Source: a virus
IMG/VR virus record: IMGVR_UViG_3300042557_001040
Span: 23,970 to 87,969 of that record
Strand: one strand, 5' to 3'
Length of the DNA stretch: 64,000 nucleotides
Each line of letters starts with the position of its first letter. Positions within the stretch are counted from its first letter, which is position 1. Below, in pieces: positions 17,601 through 29,600 of this stretch. The translations under genes and the position numbers were made by a program. The notes under the pieces are model-generated. The model was not told the DNA's origin. It made no database searches and saw nothing but the letters and a program-made list of their open reading frames with translations.

Positions 17601-20600
17601 TTTCTAGAACCTTCTTTATTATTTTTAAAAGCTTTGTATTTACCTATAATAGAATCAACATCAACTCCTCCTTCTGTAAGAATATTTTCTATTTCTGTTG
17701 GTAATACTTTTTGTCCATTTTCATTTTCTGTAGATAATAAATCAATAAGATTACCAGCTACATTTGGATCTAATAAATTGGTAAGAGCAGTTAAGGACGC
17801 AACTTCAAATGCTATAGATCTGCTTCCACCTGAAATAACATGTTCATTAGTAAGCATCAATAACTTCTGCTCTAAAATTCTATTATTAAGAACACCATTA
17901 TTAAGTTCTTTTTTACTTTTGGCATAATCTAAAACATTAGATGGAAGTTTTAAAGACCCAAGGGCCTGAGCTATAAGTTTTTGTTCTACACCGTCTAACT
18001 TTTTTACTAAATCTTTAAATTCATTTACCCATTTTTTACCCATATCAATAATAGCTTGACGTTCGTCCGCTGTTATTTTTCCACCAAGTTCTTCACTAAA
18101 ATAAACACTTTCAAATATTCTAAACTCATCTAAATCTTTTGTAAGTTTTTTATACTCTTTATATTTTTTAGATAGTTCTTGATATATAGGATTTGTTTCT
18201 TTTAATTCTTGAAGAACATCTCTAAATGCCTTGTTATTATTTGCATTCCAGCGTACATATTCTTCAAATTTTCCTTCTTTAGAAGTTTCTGTTCCATAAG
18301 GAAAACGTTGACCATCTTTTACATATGTATCATATATGTGCATATACAGTTTATCAATATCAAAGTCAGCACCAGATATTTCTATGAGTTCATGGGGAAA
18401 GATAGCAGTGGAACCATAATATGCTGGCATAAATCCAACAAGTCTAAGGGCTACAAAGCTATGTTTTGCCTGTGATGGGATACGTACACCAAACATTTTA
18501 GCTATGTGATCAGGAATAGGTTCACCTGGCTTTAAGTTAAAGTACTCAGCATAGTGAGCTGGCATAATAAACTCTGTATATCTACCTATAATTTTACCAT
18601 TCTTATCATATTCTGGTACGTTATGTCTAAGATCATCTACATAGATGTCTCCTTTTTTCATTTGCTCAAACTTGCGATCAATACTATTATTCCATCTTTT
18701 AGCATTCTTTATATATCTATTTGGATTTTGTTTAATAACTCTTTCATCTACCACTGTTCCAATAGGATTACCCTCTTCATCATAACGTCCAGTAAATATT
18801 TTAACTACTTGTTTACCGTAATTGGACATCAAGGCAACAGAGTGACCTGGAGTTTTTTCACTCATAACTCCTTTAGAAAAATAAGCTAAAAATAATTGAG
18901 TGTATTTGTCAAGAGTGATATTGTTGTTAAGATTATATTTAGGTTTTCCATCTTCTCCTAAAGAAAAGAAATCAATAAGTTGACTATCTGCTCCTGTAGA
19001 ACGTAATGTTTCTACAGCTCTTTTTTGAAACTTTTGAAGCTGTGGACTTATTTTACCTTGGTCCATAGACTTTCCTAGCTCTGAATAAGCACTGTCTATA
19101 TTAAAGATTTCATCTCTACTTCTTGTATAGTTATTTGTAACACGTTGGTCAACATCACTAAGATACATTTTTTTAATATCTCCAATTGTTAACTGACTAC
19201 CATCTTCTTTAGTGCTTCTACCCATAAAAGTAACAGGAGTAGAATCTTCTTGTTCAGAAAGTATAATCTGTTTGGCCTGACTGGGATCTGTAATTTGTAT
19301 TTTATTAGAAGGGTTAACCAACTGAAGTCTCCAATAATTTGTATCTTGCTTTACAAAATTTTCATCTTTAGCATTTTGAAATCCTAAACTATGATCAAAT
19401 ATATTTCTCTTAATACCCTTACTAGATTCTCTATCTCCAGCAAATACTACAGTATTATTATCTTTTTCAAACTTTTCCATTCTTTCCCTAAGTTCATGTA
19501 ACTCTTCAGAACCAGGAATAGCTACCCACTTACCATTTACTTTCATAGAAGTAAACTCTTTAGTAAGCATTACAGTGGATGTTTTAATATATTGAAGACC
19601 ATCAAAATAAACAAGCTTTTTAGAGTTAAACATTGCTTCCATATCTTTTAACCCACCTGAACCAAAAATTTCTTTTTCAGTGAGTTCTTGACCAGCTTCT
19701 AACTTATCAAGAATTTTAGCAATTGCCGGTGTAAGTTGACCTAAACCATGAAGAGTATATCTCATACTCTTTACAGTTTGATAAGATTGGGCATCTGCTT
19801 TATTTTTTAAACCACCAGCATAGTTAGCTTTAAATTTAGGACTTGTAAAAGTAAGCATGTAACTTTTAGTAAATGCTTCTGTAATACCAAGTTCAGGAGA
19901 TGTTACAACAGAATATAAACTGGGCCCACTACCATTAGCACCTCTAGCACGTTTAATAATATCAATTTCATCTTTAAATGCTTTAGCCTCATCACCATAC
20001 AGTATTTGATTAATAGATAATGTATTAATATAATCATTTATTAATATCTGACCAAGATTATGTCTGAGATTTCCTGGTTTAATGTTTAACAAATCATTTC
20101 TTCTTTCATCTATAACATCCTTACCATTTTCTTTTTTAGTAAAGCCTATCCTTAAAAAATCATCAACAAGATTATTTTGAATTTCTTCTTCATTACCTTC
20201 TTCAGATTTACTTACTGTAACAACACCAAGGTCATTGGCAAGTTTAACAAAATCTTCAATTTGTTTTTCCCAATATTCTTTAATTCTACTATTTATCTTA
20301 GTATTTTTAGAAGCAATATCAAAAGCATCATCTAAACTATCTTGTTCTAATTCATCAGCTAATTCTGTTCCTAGCATATTAGCCATCTTATAGAACTTTA
20401 AACCTCTTGGTTTTTTCTTATCTGTTCTTCTACCATCACCATCTACAGCATAATGATAACCTTGTATTTCACCATCTGGATATATGCCTGATTTTATTTC
20501 AGCTCTTACTTTCTTAATACGATTAAACTCTCTAACTACTTCTTTATTAATAATATTAATAGCCTCTTGACTTAAACTAACCTTCCCACTTGTTGTAGAA

Positions 20601-23600
20601 GTAACCACCTTATTGACCGGTAAAGCAATTGTATCACCTGTATTAGAAGCTTCTATCACTCTAATAAGATGATTGCTAGTCATAAATCTATTTCCATTTT
20701 CACCCCTATGTTCCTTATTATATTGATACAATTCTAATAAAGATATTAAAAACTCACGATCAGAAAAACTACCATAGGTGATACCTTCATTTTGATTAGC
20801 TTGAATTGTTTTATCTTCTATTAGTTCACCAGTCTCATTTTCTTTAAGAATTGAACTCTTCATTCCTTCAATTCTTTGCACTCTAAGATTTCCAAGAAGA
20901 GATTTAAAATCTTCTGAACTTAATAAATGATTTTGCTCAAGAAAATCATCAAGCTTAATTTTATTTAATTCATCTATATCATTAAGAGAATTAATCTTGA
21001 CTAAATGGAATGTAGGAAGCTGATGCGCATACACTAATTCACCTTCAGCATTTCTATAGGATGTACCACTAACCGTTTCATCAAAAACAGCATTACCTTT
21101 AGCTAACTCATTAAGACGAGATATATTACCACCCTCTCCTAAACTGTCTGCTTCTTCTTCACCATCTTCTTCTCCCGTAATGGGCATGTTTTCATCATTA
21201 AGGCTGTCTATATTTTTAGCAAAAGGATTTTCCAAAGCTTGTATAGACTTAACAATAGCTTTTAAACCATTTAAATCCATTGGTCCAACTTCACTATATG
21301 ATTCAGCAAGTCTTCTTTGATTTTCAGTTCTGAGATCAGGTTGCTTAGATGCAGCTATAGAGAATTTAATATAAAGTGGAGATAAGGAAATACCCAAGTC
21401 TTCTTTAAGCCTATTGCTTAAATCTTGAGAAAGATCATCTAATCTTTCATCAGAAAAATATACACCAGGATCATGTGCGCTCAATAGTTCTTGAAATGAT
21501 AAACTTTTTTCCTTAGCAAACTCTCTTCTTTCTTCTTCAGATTTAAGTGCTAAAACAGGAGTTTCAAACTGATGTATATAAGCATTCTGCCATTGTGTAA
21601 ACTGAGTTTTAGCAGCACCCATTCTATTAGCCAACATTAATCTTGTAACCCTACCTTTATTACGAATATCTTTATTCATAAAAATATAATCCACGGTGTA
21701 TTGTTGAAATCCTTTAACCACCATTTGAAAAAGAGTAGCTTGTTTAGGATTTGTAATATCAAAATCACCGGTATTTGGATCTATGACAAGACCAACTTCA
21801 TCAAAGAATTTATTTAAAAACTTACCAGTTTCTGTATTATTGTCTCTTAAATAAAGCAGCCTATTTATAAATTTCTTTTGATCTGTAATATTAGCAACAG
21901 CCTTGAGAATACCACCATAAACCAAATTAGCATTTACAGATTGTATTAGTGGTTCCCCATTTACCATTTCTGTATTTCCAAACTCATCCCTATCTATTAC
22001 ATAAGATGTAGATGCTATGTACTGACGTAAGAATTTAGAAAGACTACCAAATCCTCCAATAGAATGAGTTTCTTTCCAATTATCTGTAGTAACTCTAGTA
22101 CCAAATTCTTCTTCTGTAGTAGTAAACTCATCATCTTCAAGCTCCTGTTGATATCCCATTATATTTAAATGAACATCTACAGCCTCCATCAAAGTTTCCC
22201 TATTCTCTTTACGATAGAATATATTAAACTTTTGATCTAATTTATTCATATAGGCTTTAGCTTGGGCAGGATCTATATCCATCAGCTTTGTCTGTTCATC
22301 ATAATAAAACTCTTTTCTAGAACCTCTAGGGTTATATAATTCTAAAAAGTCATCTATAATACCATTAAGAATTTCTTTTTTATTATACTTTCCAGTTTCA
22401 GTATTAAGTGCTCTAACATGAAACATTGAAGCTATCGTACTAGCTATCTGATCTCCTTCTTGCTGAGGAAGGTATTTGTCTATTGGTATAATATCTCCAT
22501 TTTCATCATCTACATAATCTTCACCTATTTTAATAGCTTTTAATGCAGGTTCATTAATACTAAGAGCATCTGGCTTGGTAAACCTATTATCTTTGATATT
22601 AGAATTTTTATACTTACCTCTGTCTATCTCACGGAATAAACCAGTAAGTTCATTACTTGTAAATTTTCCAAACAGTCCCTTTATGAAATCCCAAATCTTT
22701 TGAAATAAACCACGAATACCTGGAAGAATTTTTTTAGAGTCTTGATTCATTTTCCATTCATCAAACTTATCAGCCATATATTCCTCATAGTATCTATTTT
22801 CTAGCTCAGCATCTGTCATGTCCGCATAAATAGTATGAAGCTCTCGCATTGCTTTAATTTCTGAAGCAAGTGTTTTACCTTCTTTGGCAAGTTCTTTTTT
22901 CACTTCAAGTTTTGCATATGCCAAAAACTTATTTATTTCTTTATCAGTGAGCATTAAACGAAAAACAGCATGAAAAGCCTCATGGTATTTAAATGGACTA
23001 TTCTCACCAACTTCAATACGTCCTCTCACTTGAGTTTTACCATTCTGAAGTTTTTGTAAGTAAGTTAAGAATCTACCTACAGTGATATTACCATTTTTAA
23101 GATTAGTAGCAAGTAAGTCCATATCTTCTACAGATACAATATCACCAAGGATACGACCTACATACTTTTTAAACTGATCAATATTAACCACACTAGTGGC
23201 ATCAAAGGTTGGCTTATTTACCACCTTGGGAGCCATGTTTCTATTTGAATTTCTAAGTTCATTTAGTTTAGCTTTTTCAGCGTTAATTCTATCTTTAAAT
23301 AAATCAACAGCTTCATCATTAGATAATCTTAAAGCTTCACCGGATCTCATTCCAGCCTTTACTTTTTCTTCCAGTATTTTTTGAGCCTCTATTTCTCTTT
23401 CAGCCTCAAGCTTTTTTATATTATCTCTTATTTGTTGAGCAGGGGATAATCCTGTTTCTTCAAGTTTAGTTTTTTCAACAGGAGTTTCTTCTTTTTCTTG
23501 TACAGAGGGGCTTGCCCCAATTCCCATTTCTTTTAAAAACCTAGCTCTTAAATTTTCATCTATTGGTACCCCAGCATTATTTTGCATAGACTGAGCAGGT

Positions 23601-26600
23601 GCTGGCGCCACACCTTTCGTTTGTACACCTGTTTTAATATCAGGTGCAGGAAGACTAAAACTTGCTTTAACAGAAAGAGGTATATTCTTAACCATCTTTT
23701 CTGATAAATTAGTTTTTAATTTTTTAATATCATCATATCCACTAACATCTGGAGTACCTTGTCTAAAGTTTTCTCTAGTTAATTTAAACCCTATAGCGTC
23801 TCTTTGATCAATAACAGCTTTATCATGCTCTTCTATACGTGAATTTATTTTAGATATCAAATCATCAATATCTTTTATGTTTACAGGATCAGTGAGTTTA
23901 CTGCCATATAAACGTATTTTTCTACGTTTAATTTCTTTACCCTCAAACATATTGTAAAAAGTCAATTCCAAATTGCCAGTATCACTTACACTAAAATCAA
24001 TATACATACCTTTCTTTTCGATTGGTACAGATATAAATAAATTAGCAGCTAATTCAGAGTTAAGCTTTTCATTAAAATCTACCTTTTTACGCTGATAAAC
24101 TATTTCTTTTTTATCAGTGAGAGTTTCTTGTAAGTTCTTTTCTTTTGTCTCTTTGGCACGCTCATTAATTTGTTTAATAAAATCATTAAATTTTTCTTCT
24201 TCTAAAACATCTGTATTAAGTTCTACAAATCTAATTCTACCATTATCCATTTTAATAACGGCTACATATCTACCAAGTTGCTGAGTGGCATCTCTTTCAT
24301 TTTTAACTTGTTTTACTTCTTCTTCTATTTTTCTTCTATCAGCACCAAAGGCGTTTGTTATAACATTTTCAGTGTTACTAAATGTATATCCAGACCCATA
24401 GCGTTTAGCGCGATCTAAAATATAATAAAAACCATTAATTGTTTTATTGGGAAGATCTTCAAAAGAAACACCTGTTCCTTTAGGTACAAAATCAAATTCA
24501 CCTGCACCAATTTCAAATGAAAGTATTTTATCCAGTTGTTCTTTAGAAATTTCAATCTCTTGGCCTGGTTTTGCTAAAGAACTTAAAGCAACATATACTT
24601 TTTTAGAATTTTCAAATGAATTTTTAAAATCAAGCATTTGTTTTTCAATACCTCTACCTTTCAAATCAAATATACTTCTAAATTGATTTTTTGTAAGATC
24701 ACTCATTGGTACGTTTACACCACCATTAGTGATATATCTAAGAGTATCATAATTTCTTAAATATCCAATAGGTTCTCCTTTGTATACTATTTGAATTTGA
24801 TATTTTTCAGAGTACTGTATAAGATTTGGATTGGTTTTTTTATCTTTTCCTCCTGCTTCCTTTGAAGAAGCTATAGTTGTATTTTGTTTTATTCTAATAG
24901 TAGTGTTTGCTTTAATATCATTAGCATTAGTTTTCTTTAAGAAGTCGTCCATTCTTGCTTGAGCTTCTGCTTCTGTTTCCCCTTGTTTTCTATGAGGATA
25001 AATTCCACTGAGTTCATTGGTTCTATAAAGTCTAAACACATCTTTATCCACTGGTTCACCAGTGTCATATTTTTCTACTTTTTCTTTTATGGTGTAATTA
25101 CTAAAATCTTTTTGACTTACAATTACAGCATCACCATACTGTCTTACTCTATTTCTAAGAAGAAGTAATTTAATAAGAGGATTATTTTTTTCTTCATCAG
25201 CTTTGGCATAAAAAGGTCCACCTTTTGTATCAACTACAAATTGTTTTCCTGTTCTATTATCTACTAATATAAGACCGGCTCTTATTTCTGTACCTGCAAA
25301 AGGATAGTAAGAGCGATCTTTTTTAAAGTCAGCAGTATCTTTAGCAATAATGGCATCTCTAGCAGCCAAGGCTTGTTCTTTAGTAGAGTAGGTTAAAGCA
25401 ACTGTTTCTTCATTTCTTTCAGACTTTGCTACTTCATATTCTCCATTACTACTAATAATAAATAATCCATCTTTACCACTGTCTACTAACACTTCTCCTT
25501 TTTTCAATGTAGGAGGGGTAAGTTTTCTTTTTTTAGAAGGCAATTCTAATATGTCATGATTATCTTTTCCCGTAGGAGTTTTTTCTTTTTTTAAAGCAGC
25601 TAGTTCTGTTTCAATTTCTCTTGCAATTTTATCCTGAGCATCTAATACTTCACCTGCAGGTAATTTAGAAGCATCTGTCCATTTATTTATTAAACTTAAT
25701 AAATTTTTAGGAACATATTTATCAACTAAGTCCTGAACATCTTTTTCACTTGGATATTCTAATGTGGGTTTATATGTACCATCTGGTTGTTTTTCTCCCC
25801 ATAATGTAGGTTTGTTTGAGTTTCTACTCCAAGTTAAAAGAAAGTCTTTTTTCTCTCCCCTCACCTCAATGTAAAATTGAGTTTCTTGTTCTGCAAACTT
25901 TGCCTCAATTATTCTATCAGTTTTAGCAGCATCTGTAGGCTTAGCTCCTTCTAAAGCTGTTAGTTCTGCGTCAACATTTTTAGAATCAATTTCTCTTTGA
26001 ATTTTATCAGAAAGTATTTGACTATAAGATTTGCTCTTACCATCTATAATTTCATCTTTACCATAAGATGATTCTAATATTTTATCACCATAAAAAAATT
26101 TAGCCACCTGTAAAGCAAGTTTAGCATCAGCTTCTGAATATCCATGCATTACAACTTGATCACTTAATGCAGGACCTTGAACTTCAAGATCTTGAAAAAT
26201 TTTAACTCCTCCGTTATATCCTCTTTTTTGAAGCTCAATCATAAAATCTTTAAACATTTCTGGAGAAAAGTCATTAAGATTTTTTAAAGAGAAATAACTT
26301 TTATGTGTTACAGATTCTTTATCATTTGTTCCATTATTAATAGAAAAAAATAACCAAGAATTAGAATCTTTAGTTCCTGATAAAAGTCTAACATTCTTTG
26401 CAAGATATCTTTCTATTTGCGGCTTATTTACAAGAGATAACATTGCATTATAAAAACTTTCAAATGCATCTTTTGCAGTTTGTGATAAAGACGCTCTATC
26501 AGCTTTAACCATATCTAGTACTTCTTGTACAGATGTTGCATTTCTATGTTTAGGATTTGCTCTTAATTGAGAATCATCTATTTTTAAATAGTTTTTAATA

Positions 26601-29600
26601 GCATAGTCAGCATACTCTTCTCTAGACATTTTAGATAAATCTACACCTTCTGCTTTGGCAATTTTAGCTAACTCATAAGATGCACTCCAACCGAATAGTT
26701 TTTTTCTTCTTTCTATATCAGCTTTAGCATCTGTAACAACAGGAGCTACATCAGGTTTTAATCTACCTTCTTTTATGTATTCATTAAACTGTTCTTTACT
26801 CCATACTCCTTTAGACTTATTTTTTGTATTTTCAAACTGGATATCTCCTTTCTCACTAAATCCTCTAATTACATAGTTTTGTCCAGAGTCAGAGGTAAAT
26901 GTATCACCAACTTTTGGAGTTGTAGAAACAGGAGCTCCTTCTGTTGGGGTTACTGTAGGTTTTTCTGCAGTCTCATCTAATTTATCAGCAACAACTTTGG
27001 CCTCTTCTTCTGTAGCATACCCTTTGGCTACAGTGGCCCCCGTAGGACTAACCACCGTAAATGTTTCATCTTCTTTTACTACAACATGCTTTTTTTCTTC
27101 CTTATCTACATCAGCAGCTTTATAAACTTCATCAATATGATCTTTTTTAAATAATTCACTAACTTCTTTATGAGCAGAAATCATTGAATTAATTACCAAG
27201 TTCATATTATAAGGATCAGCAAGTAAATTTACAGCATCTACATATGCTTTATTATCTTTATTAAGACGAATGTAATCTATGATGTTTATAAAGTTTGCAT
27301 CTACATCTTCTTTAGATACAACAGCCTTATTCTTAGACCTTTCATTATAAAGATTTATAAGATCAGCATAGCTCTCATAAGCTCTTTTTTCAGCAGCAGG
27401 AGAATAAGACTCATCAGAATTATCAACTATATCCTGGTAAGAGCTTTCCCATTTTTTTGCTAAGGCAAGTTCTTTTTTCTTTTGTTTTAATATTTCTTTT
27501 AAATCAGGAGTGAGCGTGTCCGTAGATTCATAGTTTTTAATCTCTGCTTCAAGATTCTTTACATGATCATTAAGTGCTTCTTCACTGCCCATTTTAGTGA
27601 GCACTTCTAAACTTGAAGCACCAATATTTTTATTTTTAGAAATCTCTGTTTGTAAAGAAGCAGCCCTTATAACAGCTTGTTTTGCTTTATGAACATTAGT
27701 AGCAAGTATCTCTATAGCATCTTCTAGTGCTTTCTTTGATATCTTTGCTTGCGCATATTCTTCAGGGGTATTATATTTATATAACTCAGGAAGCACCTTA
27801 TCACCATACTTATCTTTTAAATTTTCATAAGTGGTGTAATATTCATCCATTTGATTTGCAATGTTTTCCATAAAGGATTTTACATTGCCTCTATTTTTTT
27901 CTGTAGCATCAATTCCATATGCATCTTTAAATTCCTCATCTGTCATGTTAGAACCAGCTCTTTTAATAGTGTCTCTAACAGTTTCAAACATGTTTAATTT
28001 AATAGCACTACTTACAGTTTTTGCAAAAGCAGAATCCTTTGCATTATAAAAAACATATTTATTATGATTTTTAGCTGCCTCATCCATTGTCTCAGCAGCT
28101 TTATTATTTATCTTAACATTTGCAATCCACTCTTTTTTAAATTGTGTGGGATCTGCATATAGAGAATTAACAAGAGCAATGCTTTCCTTTGCTCTTTCTT
28201 TTCTTGTTAAATAATCAGGATCTTCTTTTTTCTTTCTACTCTCTTCTATAGACTGATTAACCTTACTAATAATTTTAGTGCCAGGAGATATTAATGCACC
28301 AGTTAACGCGCCCATTAAGAATGTTCGCATACCTTCAGAGCTGGTAATAGGATTTTCTATACTGTCTATAATGCGTTGCATCTTTCCACTATGCCCCTGT
28401 TTACCATGATAAAGATCATAGTAATAGCCGCTTAAACCTTTATTTGAAGCATCCTGTATAAGTTCTTGAACACCTTCCAATCCTTCTATTCTGGTGAGCC
28501 CCTTTCCTAACATTTTAGTAGCTTCCCAACCTGCTTTTGTTTTTCCAAAATCTTGAGCAATACTTCTTACAGCACCTAATTCTCCAAAGAACCAGCTTTT
28601 TGAATATGCTTTAGTCAAATCTTTTCCTGCTACCTTACCTGTCACTTGGAATGCTTCCTCTGCAAGGGGTGCCGCTGCTTCATTAAAAATGTTTCTAGTG
28701 CGACTAAAACTTTTGAACATGTTATTAAACTGTAATCTATTCATTACAGAAATAACACCTACGTTTGTCCAAAAATTGTCATGAGAGGCATCTTCTGCCT
28801 TTTTATTTATTTTTTCAAGGTCGTCTCCATCTGGATTTTTTCCATTGGCTTCTATATATTCATTTACAAGTTTATCTCTTAATTCTTTAAATGTACTAGC
28901 CGCTTCAAATATTGATTCAGAACGTGCCATGTTAAATTCACTAAGTGCACGTTTTACCCCACCTAGAGTAGTCATTGCTAATTGTCCATACCCTGCGCCA
29001 GCTTTACCAAGCTTATAAAGATCTTGAAATCCACTATATAAAGGAACAATAGTTCTAGCAGCATTATTGAATGCATTAGTGACTCTTGCAGAACTAGTTA
29101 CAATTTCTGTAGCTTTGTTAACATCATTAACAATTTCACCTAATGTTGTAGCAGTTTTTACACCTCTTGCAATATTTAATCCTTTTAAACCTGCACCAAC
29201 TATATTTCCAAGACCTGCTGTAAGATATGTTTCTAAAGCAAATTGTGCCATGGCACCTACAGTAAATCCAGCTTGCTGAAACATATTACCAAAGAACTGA
29301 CGATTAAAATATCCATCTTTAGACTCCGCTGTATCAAATATTGCATATTTATTAAAGATGTCTTCCTGTTCTTTAGCTATATCATATCTCTCTTCAGGGG
29401 TTCCCATTAGTTTGGTAGAATCCCATGTAGACAAAGCTTGAGCCATTCTTGCCCATCCTTTCCATCCTTCAGCAAACGTGTTTACAGCAATTTCACCAAA
29501 TCCACCAAGTGCTTTTCCAATAGTATCTCCCCAAGTCATAGCTCTGCCATATCTATATTCTTGTTCAGCACCTAAACTAGGAATATATCCAAATGTTTTA

